Below are positions 1 to 6,674 of a stretch of DNA of 20,989 bases, piece by piece (the first letter of the stretch is position 1; each line of letters begins with the position of its first letter). A program made the position numbers and the translations under genes. The stretch lies in contig JBFJJV010000039.1 of assembly GCA_041635265.1 (NCBI GenBank), forward strand, positions 1 through 20,989, read 5' to 3'. The notes below the pieces were generated by a model. It saw nothing but the letters and a program-made list of their open reading frames with translations, did not search any database and was not told the origin of the DNA. Source of the stretch: Panacagrimonas sp041635265. Its GTDB lineage: Bacteria; Pseudomonadota; Gammaproteobacteria; Nevskiales; Nevskiaceae.

Positions 1-145
1 CTGGAACGAGAGCGAGGAAGACCGCGTCGTTCTCATCTGCGACACCTGGAATCCGCGTCTGTCTACCGCCGAGCGCGACATGATCTCCACCGTCATGGGT
101 GCAATGCACAGCTTCAATGGTTTTACCTTGAAGAGCGACATGTGA
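1..145 (+). CDS. C-terminal end of aspartyl/asparaginyl beta-hydroxylase-like protein (5' partial)
   Basis: The reading frame is open from base 2 to a TGA at 143-145 and gives 47 residues beginning WNESEEDRVVLICDTWNP. The pattern of a Trp-Asn segment, then D-R-V-V-L-I, then D-x-W-x-P-x-L-(S/T)-x-A-E-R is typical of the last beta strands of the Asp/Asn beta-hydroxylase family (Fe(II)/2-oxoglutarate-dependent oxygenases, Pfam Asp_Arg_Hydrox). In that family the metal-binding histidine of the last motif lies just before this point, which would be outside the window. In bacteria these proteins are often linked to lipid or peptide modification; the substrate here cannot be told. The next small ORF overlaps its stop codon by one base. 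Family assignment rests on a short tail and is moderately sure. Confidence 0.6.
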   Translation, partial: WNESEEDRVVLICDTWNPRLSTAERDMISTVMGAMHSFNGFTLKSDM

Positions 146-210
146 TGGCTCGGCTCGCTGAAGCGTCCTACGCGCAGGCCGAAGCGTTGCTTAGGCGGGC
201 GCATTGCTGA
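145..210 (+). pseudogene. Possible truncated gene start (TPR-like, 21 codons)
   Basis: An ATG at 145 overlaps the preceding TGA (TGATG arrangement, typical of translational coupling) and opens a 21-codon frame that stops at 208-210. The peptide MARLAEASYAQAEALLRRAH resembles the first helix of a tetratricopeptide repeat, as found at the N-terminus of some bacterial Asp/Asn hydroxylases and sulfotransferases. It is far too short to be such a protein. It may be the stump of a gene cut off close to the tRNA-derived boundary at 281-321, or just a chance ORF. Nothing in the following frames restores a clear protein. Confidence 0.25.
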
Positions 211-280
211 GGAGGCGCCAATTGATCACGGGCTCTCAGGAAGGCCGGTCGGTTTTGCGCCTACTTTGGCTGCCACAAAT

Positions 281-321
281 GGAGCAAGAGGTCGCAGGTT
301 CGAATCCTGTCGCCCCGACCA
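281..321 (+). other. 3' half of a tRNA-Pro gene; likely integration (att) site remnant
   Basis: The 41 bases match the 3' half of a proteobacterial tRNA-Pro: the last bases of the anticodon loop, the 3' anticodon-stem strand GCAAG, a variable loop, a T arm (GCAGG, loop TTCGAAT, CCTGT at 294-310), the 3' acceptor strand CGCCCCG (311-317), A73 and an encoded CCA ending at 321. No 5' acceptor strand CGGGGCG or D arm occurs at the right distance upstream; the sequence diverges in the anticodon loop. Tyrosine integrases often cross over in the anticodon loop of tRNA genes and leave a 3' fragment at the far end of the element. With this orientation the element would lie to the left, and ispB onward would be the original chromosome. 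Confidence 0.65.
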
Positions 322-379
322 ATCCCGTCAAGGACTTGTCGCGATGCCGACCGATTCTGGGAATCGCGCAGGGTATTGC

Positions 380-1351
380 TTAGGCCTTGCGCAGGGTGGC
401 GAACCCACAAAGCTCATCCAAGGCGGTTTTGAAGTCGGACTCTGGCAGTTTGCTGATGGCGCGCCTAGCCGAGTCTGCATAGCTGCAGGCCATTTTCCGG
501 GTGTACTCGATAGAGTCGGTGCGCTCGACGATGGCCATGATCTGCTCCAGGTCGTGGGTCTGACCATCGCTGATAGCGCGGCGGATGACGAGGGCATCCG
601 CTTCTGATCCGCGTTTCATCGCTTGGATCAGGGGCAGTGTCGGTTTACCTTCGGACAGGTCATTGCCCAGCGCCTTGCCGCTCTCCTCAGGGTCGGCGCG
701 GTAATCGAGCACGTCATCGATAAGCTGGTAGCAAATGCCCAGATCGTGACCATATCTGCCCATCGCGGCGCGTTGCTCGGGGTCGGCATCGGCTGCCAGG
801 GCACCGATTTCGGCCGCCGCGCCAAAAAGGACGGCGGTTTTTAGCTCAATCACGCGCAAATAACGCTGCTCATCTACTTCAGGGTCACCCTGATTCATCA
901 ACTGCAATACCTCACCTTCGGCGACCGCATTGGTGGTATCGGCCATGACTTGCATGACTTCGGGAATGCCGGCTTCGACCATCAGTTGGAAGCTGCGGGA
1001 GTACAGAAAGTCGCCTGAAAGAACCGCGCCAGCGTTGCCCCAGACCGCGTTGGCGGTCTTTTTGCCACGGCGCAGATCCGAATGATCCACGACATCGTCG
1101 TGGAGCAAGGTCGCCGTATGAATGAATTCGATCACGACGGCCAGCAATCTCCGGATTCTGGCATCCGCGCAGCCCAGCGAGCGAGCGGATAGCAATACCA
1201 AAGCCGGCCGCAGGCGTTTTCCGCCCGCAGCGATCAGGTGATGGCCAATCTCGTTGATCAGCGCGACTTCAGATGAAAGTCGAGCCCGAATGACGTCATT
1301 GACGCCCGACATGTCTTCTGAAATTGGGGAAAGTAGAGTCTTTAAGTCCAT
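380..1351 (-). CDS. ispB: Octaprenyl diphosphate synthase
   Basis: This 323-residue trans-isoprenyl diphosphate synthase extends farnesyl diphosphate with isopentenyl diphosphate units to make the polyprenyl side chain of ubiquinone or menaquinone in the cytoplasm. GGKRLRP is at residues 43-49. The first aspartate-rich motif DDVVD is at 85-89 within LLHDDVVDHSDLRRG, and the second, DDVLD, at 212-216. Length matches E. coli IspB (323). The start is the ATG at 1351, which gives the family's usual N-terminus; no Shine-Dalgarno sequence precedes it, and a good promoter 27 bp upstream implies a leader of only about 20 nt. It is divergent from rplU-rpmA, the standard gammaproteobacterial arrangement. 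Chain length (C40 or another) cannot be read from the motifs alone. Confidence 0.95.
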   Translation of the reverse strand: MDLKTLLSPISEDMSGVNDVIRARLSSEVALINEIGHHLIAAGGKRLRPALVLLSARSLGCADARIRRLLAVVIEFIHTATLLHDDVVDHSDLRRGKKTANAVWGNAGAVLSGDFLYSRSFQLMVEAGIPEVMQVMADTTNAVAEGEVLQLMNQGDPEVDEQRYLRVIELKTAVLFGAAAEIGALAADADPEQRAAMGRYGHDLGICYQLIDDVLDYRADPEESGKALGNDLSEGKPTLPLIQAMKRGSEADALVIRRAISDGQTHDLEQIMAIVERTDSIEYTRKMACSYADSARRAISKLPESDFKTALDELCGFATLRKA

Positions 1352-1377
1352 AATGTGACGCAGGTTTCGAGCGCGCG

Positions 1378-1406
1378 ATCCTAGGGACGCTGGGCGCTCA
1401 GGTCAA
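1378..1406 (-). promoter_or_regulatory. Sigma70-type promoter for ispB
   Basis: On the minus strand TTGACC (1406-1401), a 17-bp spacer and TAGGAT (1383-1378) form a near-consensus promoter. Transcription would start near 1371, about 20 nt before the ispB ATG. Confidence 0.6.
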
Positions 1407-1444
1407 TCCGGAGGAATCCCCTTGAGAAAAATTCATTTATTTCA

Positions 1445-1473
1445 TTGACCTTGCGTCAGTATCCCCCTAGACT
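1445..1473 (+). promoter_or_regulatory. Sigma70-type promoter for rplU-rpmA
   Basis: TTGACC (1445-1450), a 17-bp spacer and TAGACT (1468-1473) precede rplU. The predicted start near 1480 gives a leader of about 50 nt. The promoter lies inside the longest open frame of rplU, which supports the internal ATG at 1532 as the real start. Confidence 0.55.
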
Positions 1474-1531
1474 TCGCCACCTTTTTAAGCCGGAGCAAGT
1501 ACTTGTCCGGGCATTGCTGGAGCAAAAATTG

Positions 1532-1843
1532 ATGTACGCCGTGATCAAAACCGGAGGCAAACAGTACCGTGTTGCCAACGGAGAAACGCTGAAAATTGAG
1601 AGTCTGGCTGGCGATGTCGGCAGCACCGTGGCATTCGACCAGGTCCTGATGGTTGGTGAGGGCGAGTCGATCAAGGTCGGCGTACCCATAGTTGATGGTG
1701 GCTCTGTCAAAGCAGAAATTCTTGCTCATGGCCGAGGCGACAAGATTCGCATCGTCAAGCATCGTCGCCGCAAGCATTATCATAAGGAGCAGGGTCATCG
1801 GCAGAACTTCACTCAGGTGAAGATCACCGAGATCGTTGGCTGA
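1532..1843 (+). CDS. rplU: 50S ribosomal protein L21
   Basis: The 103-residue protein begins MYAVIKTGGKQYRV, the signature N-terminus of bacterial L21, and carries the conserved basic segment RIVKHRRRKHYHKEQGHRQ (about residues 70-88) used to bind 23S rRNA. It is a structural component of the large ribosomal subunit. The frame is open upstream to 1445, but the ATG at 1532 has a GGAG about 9 bases before it and matches the family start, while the upstream part overlaps the promoter. rpmA follows after 34 bp, forming the usual rplU-rpmA operon. Confidence 0.97.
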   Translation: MYAVIKTGGKQYRVANGETLKIESLAGDVGSTVAFDQVLMVGEGESIKVGVPIVDGGSVKAEILAHGRGDKIRIVKHRRRKHYHKEQGHRQNFTQVKITEIVG

Positions 1844-1877
1844 TCCCCACCAGACAGAATTCGGAGTATTTTTAGAA

Positions 1878-2138
1878 ATGGCACATAAGAAAGCAGGCGG
1901 TTCGACTCGTAACGGTCGCGATTCCCAGTCCAAGCGTCTCGGCGTCAAGCGTTTTGGCGGCGAATCCGTTGTCGCCGGTAACATCATCATTCGTCAGCGC
2001 GGCACGCATTATCACGCCGGTGTGAATGTGGGTCTGGGCAAGGACCACACGGTTTTCGCTCTGGTCGACGGTACCGTGCAGTTCAAGCAGCGTGGCCCCA
2101 AGAGCCGTCTCCATGTAGACGTGCTTCCCGCGGCCTGA
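1878..2138 (+). CDS. rpmA: 50S ribosomal protein L27
   Basis: The 86-residue protein begins MAHKKAGGSTRNGRDSQSKR, the mature-type N-terminus of L27, which reaches toward the peptidyl transferase centre. It has none of the cleaved extension found in Firmicutes. GTHYHAGVNVGLGKDHTVFA and the following strand complete the conserved fold. The frame is open back to 1836, but ATG 1878 gives the standard start and has a GGAG 11 bases upstream. It is co-transcribed with rplU and followed directly by a strong terminator. Confidence 0.97.
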   Translation: MAHKKAGGSTRNGRDSQSKRLGVKRFGGESVVAGNIIIRQRGTHYHAGVNVGLGKDHTVFALVDGTVQFKQRGPKSRLHVDVLPAA

Positions 2139-2161
2139 ACGTGACTACAGCAGTATTTAAG

Positions 2162-2187
2162 AAGGCCCCGGAAGGGGCCTTTTTATT
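2162..2187 (+). terminator. Rho-independent terminator after rplU-rpmA
   Basis: AAGGCCCC (2162-2169) pairs perfectly with GGGGCCTT (2174-2181) around a GGAA tetraloop (GNRA class), followed by more T residues. The 8-bp GC-rich stem lies 23 bp after the rpmA stop. Confidence 0.9.
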
Positions 2188-2214
2188 GCTCGATTGCTCG
2201 CTTCACAGGATAAC
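2186..2214 (+). promoter_or_regulatory. Candidate promoter for obgE-proB
   Basis: TTGCTC (2186-2191), a 17-bp spacer and GATAAC (2209-2214) make a moderate sigma70 match directly after the rpmA terminator. The start would be near 2221, so the leader before the obgE ATG would be under 10 nt. This is a weak call; read-through from rplU-rpmA is the alternative. Confidence 0.3.
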
Positions 2215-2228
2215 TTGTTCCAGCAACC

Positions 2229-3305
2229 ATGAAATTCGTAGACGAATCCACCATACGCGTTGAAGCCGGAGACGGCGGCAACGGCTGCGTCAGTTTCCGT
2301 CGTGAACGCGCCATCCCTTTTGGCGGGCCGGACGGCGGCGACGGCGGCGACGGCGGAAGTGTCTATGCCGTTGGCGATCGCAATCTCAATACCTTGGCCG
2401 ATTTTCGCTTCAACCGGGTATTCAAGGCGGAGCGCGGCGAGAACGGGAGTGGCGCCAATTGCCGGGGTAGGGGCGGTCCCGATATTGAAGTGCGCATGCC
2501 GCTGGGTTCAATGATCTTCGATTTGGCGACCGAGGAGAAGATCGGCGAACTGACGGTCGCCGATGCGCGAATCAAGATTGCTCAGGGCGGTTTCCATGGT
2601 CTGGGCAATACGCGCTTTAAATCCTCCACAAACCGGACGCCGCGCCGCGCATCCCCCGGATCTAAAGGCGAGCAGCGCGAATTGCGAATTGAACTGTCGC
2701 TGATGGCGGATGTGGGGCTGCTTGGTTTGCCCAATGCCGGAAAATCAACATTGCTGGCCTCGGTATCAGCAGCGCGTCCAAAGATTGCCAATTATCCTTT
2801 CACCACGCTGTATCCACAGCCAGGCGTGGTGTCGACAGGTCCGCACCAATCGTTTGTGATGGTGGATATCCCCGGACTGATTGCCGGCGCTGCCGAAGGT
2901 GCCGGTCTGGGTATCCGCTTCCTGAAGCATCTGAGTCGCACCAGATTATTACTGCATCTGGTCGATGTATTACCGCCTGATGAAACGCCGATCCCGCAGC
3001 AGGTGCAGACTATTATTGCCGAGCTTGCCAATTTCAGTGAGGACGTACTCGGGCGAGAGCGTTGGCTGGTTTTCAACAAGATTGATCTGCTGGAAAGCGG
3101 CGCGAAGGATGCGCTTATCCAGGAGAGCCTGAAAGCGCTGGACTGGCAGGGGCGCTGGTTCGCGATTTCCGCCGCAAGCAAAGAGGGTTGTGAGGACTTG
3201 TGCCGTGAAGCGATGCGCTGGATTGAGTCTCAGGCACCGCGCGAACGTGATCCTGACATGGATTCAGAGCCAGACGACGACCTTGAGCAGGATGCAGACG
3301 GATGA
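2229..3305 (+). CDS. obgE: Obg-family GTPase, ribosome assembly factor
   Basis: Obg GTPases bind the 50S particle late in assembly and link ribosome maturation to growth and the stringent response. The 358-residue protein has the glycine-rich Obg fold at about residues 1-158 (FGGPDGGDGGDGGSV and GRGGPD are typical), then a G domain: G1 GLPNAGKS at 166-173, switch Thr at 192-193, G3 DIPGLI at 213-218, G4 NKID at 283-286 and G5 SAAS at 314-317. A short acidic C-terminal tail follows (about 340-358), as in many proteobacterial homologues. The start MKFVDES is the family's usual one, although only a weak AGGA lies about 18 bases upstream. Its stop overlaps the proB start by 4 bp (ATGA), so the two are translationally coupled. 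Confidence 0.97.
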   Translation: MKFVDESTIRVEAGDGGNGCVSFRRERAIPFGGPDGGDGGDGGSVYAVGDRNLNTLADFRFNRVFKAERGENGSGANCRGRGGPDIEVRMPLGSMIFDLATEEKIGELTVADARIKIAQGGFHGLGNTRFKSSTNRTPRRASPGSKGEQRELRIELSLMADVGLLGLPNAGKSTLLASVSAARPKIANYPFTTLYPQPGVVSTGPHQSFVMVDIPGLIAGAAEGAGLGIRFLKHLSRTRLLLHLVDVLPPDETPIPQQVQTIIAELANFSEDVLGRERWLVFNKIDLLESGAKDALIQESLKALDWQGRWFAISAASKEGCEDLCREAMRWIESQAPRERDPDMDSEPDDDLEQDADG

Positions 3306-4426
3306 GCCGGGAAAGCGTATCGCGTGCCCGCCGCTGGATCATCAAGATCGGCAGTTCGCTGCTCACCGACGGCGGCCAGGGATTGGATCATCAGGCGATT
3401 GCGCAATGGTGCGCGCAGATTTCGGCACTTAGAAGCGCCGGTGTAGAGGTGGTTCTGGTTTCATCCGGGGCGGTGGCTGAGGGCATGGCGCGACTGGGTA
3501 TGCGCAAGCGACCGGTGGTGTTGCACGAGCTTCAGGCGGTCGCCGCGGTTGGGCAGATGGGGCTGGTCCGCGCCTGGGAATTGGGTTTCGAGAAACACGG
3601 AATACGCGCCGCTCAAGTTCTGTTGACGCATGACGACGTGGCGGATCGCGGACGCTATCTCAACGCACGTGCCACGATCAACGCGCTGATCGGTTTTGGT
3701 GCTGTGGCTGTAGTCAACGAGAACGACACGGTCTCCACCGACGAGATTCGTCTGGGGGATAACGACACACTGGGCGGACTCACTGCGAGCCTGATCGAGG
3801 CTGATTTGATGGTTATCTTGACCGACCAGAACGGCTTGTTCGACCAGGATCCGCGCGCCAACCCCGATGCGAAGCTGATTTCCGAGATTTCACTGTCGGC
3901 ACCGGAGTTGTACTCCATGGCCGGTGACAGCAAGGGTGAGCTTGGACGTGGTGGGATGCGCACCAAGGTTTCGGCCGCAGGCATCGCCGCGCGCGCCGGT
4001 GCGGCGACCGTCATCGCACACGGCAAGGCCGAGAATGTGCTGACACGGCTCCTCGGCGGCGAAACGCTGGGGACATTGATCAGTCCGGACGCGGTGTCCA
4101 TGACGGCGCGCAAGCGCTGGATCGCTGGTCAGCGACAGGTCAGGGGTAAACTCATCCTGGATCAGGGTGCTGCGACAGCTCTGCGCAAAGGCGGCAAGAG
4201 CCTGTTGCCGGTCGGCGTTACCGCGCTCGAAGGCCATTTTGGCGCAGGCGATATGGTCAGCTGTGTCGATCCTGCTGGCCTGGAGGTGGCCCGGGGGCTG
4301 TGCAACTATTCGTCCGCCGATGCCCTCAAGATTCTGGGCGCTCGGCGTTCAGAGTTATTTGAGCGGCTCGGGCAGGCAGGTGAGCCGGCGCTGATTCATT
4401 GCGATAATTTGACCTTATCGACTTGA
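3302..4426 (+). CDS. proB: Glutamate 5-kinase with C-terminal PUA domain
   Basis: ProB phosphorylates L-glutamate with ATP to gamma-glutamyl phosphate, the first step of proline synthesis in the cytoplasm. The 374-residue protein has an amino-acid-kinase domain with IIKIGSSLLT at 13-22 (Lys15), VLVSSGAV at 51-58, NENDTV at 139-144, and a GELGRGGMRTK segment at 212-222. A PUA domain follows at about 281-355. The phosphate-binding motif reads GRGGM rather than the usual GTGGM; whether this matters is unknown. The start overlaps the obgE stop by 4 bp, with an AGGA about 10 bases upstream. proA is not in the window. A terminator follows at 4495-4526. Confidence 0.96.
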   Translation: MSRESVSRARRWIIKIGSSLLTDGGQGLDHQAIAQWCAQISALRSAGVEVVLVSSGAVAEGMARLGMRKRPVVLHELQAVAAVGQMGLVRAWELGFEKHGIRAAQVLLTHDDVADRGRYLNARATINALIGFGAVAVVNENDTVSTDEIRLGDNDTLGGLTASLIEADLMVILTDQNGLFDQDPRANPDAKLISEISLSAPELYSMAGDSKGELGRGGMRTKVSAAGIAARAGAATVIAHGKAENVLTRLLGGETLGTLISPDAVSMTARKRWIAGQRQVRGKLILDQGAATALRKGGKSLLPVGVTALEGHFGAGDMVSCVDPAGLEVARGLCNYSSADALKILGARRSELFERLGQAGEPALIHCDNLTLST

Positions 4427-4494
4427 ACCCCGCTTTTTAGGCTTCGTTTGCGCGTTTAGAACTGTGGATTGATGGGGTCTTCAATCCCCAAAGC

Positions 4495-4526
4495 AAAAAA
4501 AACGCGGACCCAAGGTCCGCGGTTTT
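4495..4526. terminator. Bidirectional Rho-independent terminator between proB and rpsT
   Basis: CGCGGACC (4503-4510) pairs with GGTCCGCG (4514-4521) around a 3-base loop. The stem is flanked by eight A residues on the left (4495-4502) and four T residues on the right (4523-4526). It can therefore end transcripts from both strands: rpsT from the right, with an 8-U tail, and proB from the left, with a shorter one. Confidence 0.9.
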
Positions 4527-4532
4527 CATAAT

Positions 4533-4554
4533 GCCTAAGCTTTAAGGCTTAGGC
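4533..4554. other. Hairpin overlapping the rpsT stop codon
   Basis: GCCTAAGC (4533-4540) and GCTTAGGC (4547-4554) form a perfect 8-bp stem with a 6-base loop. In the rpsT transcript this hairpin contains the UAA stop codon and is followed 12 bp later by the main terminator stem. It could protect the 3' end or help termination; this is inference. Confidence 0.6.
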
Positions 4555-4812
4555 CATCGCGTTGATATGCGCGATCAGGCGGCTCTTGTGACGGGCAGCC
4601 TTGTTCTTGTGAATCATGCCGCGATTAGCGTGACGATCCAGGACAGGCACCATTTCGGCGTAGGCTGCCTGCGCAGCGGCCTTGTCGCTGGACTCAACTG
4701 CCTTGACGACTTTTTTGATGGTGGTGCGGATCATCGAGCGCTGACCTGCGTTGCGGGCACGTGACTTTACGGCCTGACGGGCGCGCTTTTTGGCGCTGAG
4801 GGTGTTAGCCAA
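4549..4812 (-). CDS. rpsT: 30S ribosomal protein S20 (UUG start)
   Basis: S20 is a small-subunit protein that binds the 5' domain and helix 44 region of 16S rRNA. The 87-residue product runs from ANTLSAKKRARQ to HINAMA, with RSMIRTTIKKV and the conserved RGMIHKNKAARHKSRL. No ATG or GTG lies at the family start; a TTG at 4812-4810 directly precedes Ala-Asn-Thr and has AGGAG (minus strand, 4825-4821) 8 bases upstream. E. coli rpsT also starts with UUG, and that weak start is known to take part in S20 autoregulation. The frame is open for 64 more codons upstream, but that part covers the promoter and leader and is not S20-like. It is convergent with proB and divergent from murJ. Confidence 0.95.
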   Translation of the reverse strand: MANTLSAKKRARQAVKSRARNAGQRSMIRTTIKKVVKAVESSDKAAAQAAYAEMVPVLDRHANRGMIHKNKAARHKSRLIAHINAMA

Positions 4813-4908
4813 AACTAGAACTCCTGAACTTGCAAAACTTTGGAAAAAAAGAAAATTCCTGTCAGAGGCGCCTAATACGGATTGCCGCTGACAAAAAAAT
4901 AGCGCGGT

Positions 4909-4937
4909 AGTATTGTGGCGCGCCCCAGCCTTGTCAA
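4909..4937 (-). promoter_or_regulatory. Sigma70-type promoter for rpsT
   Basis: On the minus strand a perfect TTGACA (4937-4932), a 17-bp spacer and AATACT (4914-4909) predict transcription from near 4902. This gives a leader of about 90 nt before the UUG start. The leader holds an A/T-rich stretch next to the ribosome binding site. Confidence 0.6.
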
Positions 4938-5047
4938 TGCTGCGATCTCTGAACCGGAATCGCGCAGAATCACACAATTCTCGCCAATTCACGCATTCGA
5001 CCAAGTATTGGGTCGCGCAAGCCTACTCTGTCCCGCAATCTACCGTC

Positions 5048-6610
5048 ATGTCATCCAAGCGACTACTGAAATCGACCGGCATTGTGGGGCTGATGACCTT
5101 GATGTCGCGCATTCTGGGCTTTGTGCGCGACATCCTGTTCGCGGCCGCTTTTGGCGCCGGACCGCTTATGGACGTCTTTCTGCTGGCGCTGAAGATCCCT
5201 AATTTCGGCCGCCGTGTCTTTGCCGAGGGTGCGCTGTCGCAATCATTCGTTCCCGTATTCACCGAGGTTAAATCAGCCGGCGACCCCGAAGATGTGCGCA
5301 AATTGTTCGATTCGGTGGCGGGCACCCTAGGTGGCGTGCTGGCGCTGATCACGCTGGTCGGCTGTCTGAGCGCACCGCTGCTGGTCTGGGTATTTGCACC
5401 CGGCATTGCCGCAGACGCTTCCCGGCACGCCCTGGCCAGTGATCTGCTGCGCTGGACTTTTCCCTATCTGATGCTGATTTCGCTGACCGCACTGGCCGGA
5501 GGTGTGCTCAATAGTTATGGCCGCTTTGCGGTGCCGGCTGCCACGCCGGTGATCCTGAACCTCTGCCTGATATCGGCCGTGTTCATTGACGGTGAGTCGG
5601 TGCGGGTGCTCGCCATCGCCGTTTTCGTGGCAGGCGTGATTCAACTGGGCTTTCAGCTGCCCTGGCTGGCGCAGATTGGCCTGTGGCCGCGCCCGCGCTG
5701 GGGGTGGAGCGACCTGCGCGTTCGACGAATTGTCCGCTTGATGGGACCAATCGTTCTAGGCTCTTCAGTTGCGCAGGTCAGCTTGCTGCTGGACACCATC
5801 ATCGCCTCATTGCTTTTTGCCGGCAGCCTGAGCTGGCTGTATTACGCAGACCGTCTGATGGAGTTTCCATTGGGGATTTTCTCGATCGCGCTGGCTACCG
5901 TGATCCTGCCCAGTCTGTCGGCCGAGCATGTCGCCAAGTCGGCCGAACGATTCAGCGCCACTCTGGATTGGGCGCTGCGCTTACTCGTGCTGATAGGGCT
6001 GCCGGCGACGGCGGGACTGATTCTGCTGGCCGGGCCGCTGGTGAGTACCTTGTTCCAGCACGGGGAATTCAGTCTGCACGATCTGGACATGACACGCTGG
6101 TCGTTGATGGCCTACGCCTTTGCCTTCTTGGGAATCTCCTCGGTCAAAGTGCTCGTTCCCGCGTTTTATTCACGACAGGAAACCTCGGTGCCCGTTCGTT
6201 ACGCCATTATCTCGCTGCTCAGCGGTATGGCCATCAGCCTGACGATTGTCGGTATCAGCGTCTGGCAGGGCTGGACCGCACCGCACGTCGGCCTGGCCTG
6301 CGCAACCTCAGCCAGTTCCCTGCTAAATGCGGGATTGCTTTATCGGCGGCTGCGTCGCGATCAGATCTATCGGCCGGGCCGCGAGTGGGGCAGGTATTGG
6401 CTGAGGGTGCTTGTCGCGCTGGCCACCATGAGTGCCCTGCTGTGGTTCATGAGCGGATCATTGGACAGCTGGAGTGAAGCTTTGCTGCACGAACGTGTCT
6501 TGCGACTGTTCATCATCATGCTGGCCTCTGCCAGCAGCTATTTTGGCGTGTTGCTGCTGCTTGGCGTGCGGCCGGGTGATTTTCGGCTCAGGACCGTTGT
6601 CAAAATCTAG
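5048..6610 (+). CDS. murJ: Lipid II flippase MurJ
   Basis: MurJ is an inner-membrane protein of the MOP superfamily that moves the peptidoglycan precursor lipid II to the periplasmic side. The 520-residue protein is hydrophobic throughout, consistent with about 14 membrane helices. It has the family signature SRILGFVRD (20-28) and IPNFGRRVFAEGALSQSFVP (50-69). Arg21, Arg27, Asp42 and Arg55 occupy the positions of functionally important charged residues of E. coli MurJ (R18, R24, D39, R52). The chosen ATG at 5048 gives the normal N-terminus MSSKRLLKSTG; the frame is open back to 4913, but that part overlaps the rpsT promoter. No Shine-Dalgarno is visible. ribF follows after 64 bp. Confidence 0.95.
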   Translation: MSSKRLLKSTGIVGLMTLMSRILGFVRDILFAAAFGAGPLMDVFLLALKIPNFGRRVFAEGALSQSFVPVFTEVKSAGDPEDVRKLFDSVAGTLGGVLALITLVGCLSAPLLVWVFAPGIAADASRHALASDLLRWTFPYLMLISLTALAGGVLNSYGRFAVPAATPVILNLCLISAVFIDGESVRVLAIAVFVAGVIQLGFQLPWLAQIGLWPRPRWGWSDLRVRRIVRLMGPIVLGSSVAQVSLLLDTIIASLLFAGSLSWLYYADRLMEFPLGIFSIALATVILPSLSAEHVAKSAERFSATLDWALRLLVLIGLPATAGLILLAGPLVSTLFQHGEFSLHDLDMTRWSLMAYAFAFLGISSVKVLVPAFYSRQETSVPVRYAIISLLSGMAISLTIVGISVWQGWTAPHVGLACATSASSLLNAGLLYRRLRRDQIYRPGREWGRYWLRVLVALATMSALLWFMSGSLDSWSEALLHERVLRLFIIMLASASSYFGVLLLLGVRPGDFRLRTVVKI

Positions 6611-6657
6611 TGCCGGGCACGATTTACTCCCAATATCAGCCGGACCAAGAGGCTGCG

Positions 6658-6674
6658 CCCGATATACTGTCGGG
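6658..6674 (+). promoter_or_regulatory. Hairpin with a -10-like loop directly before ribF
   Basis: CCCGA (6658-6662) and TCGGG (6670-6674) can pair around the loop TATACTG and end exactly at the ribF ATG, where a ribosome binding site would be expected. The loop contains TATACT, a good -10 match, but no matching -35 lies 16-18 bp upstream. If it were a promoter, the transcript would begin at or near the start codon. Confidence 0.3.

Noticed and set aside
229..321. A complete tRNA with an unusual 5' half or an intron
   Set aside because: No 5' strand pairs with CGCCCCG at any plausible distance; the best candidate near 229 fails in the acceptor stem, so only the 3' half is supported.
266..607. 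113-residue ORF on the plus strand
   Set aside because: It runs through the tRNA-Pro fragment and then antisense to the 3' end of ispB; no protein-like features.
1445..1531. N-terminal extension of rplU from the first start codon in frame
   Set aside because: It overlaps a good promoter, is not L21-like, and ATG 1532 has its own ribosome binding site.
1442..1990. 182-residue ORF on the minus strand across rplU and rpmA
   Set aside because: Antisense to two certain ribosomal protein genes.
4913..5047. 45-residue N-terminal extension of murJ
   Set aside because: It covers the rpsT promoter region and does not resemble any MurJ N-terminus; ATG 5048 gives the family start.
6474..6674. 67-residue N-terminal extension of ribF
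   Set aside because: It lies mostly inside the end of murJ and is an implausible Cys-rich sequence.
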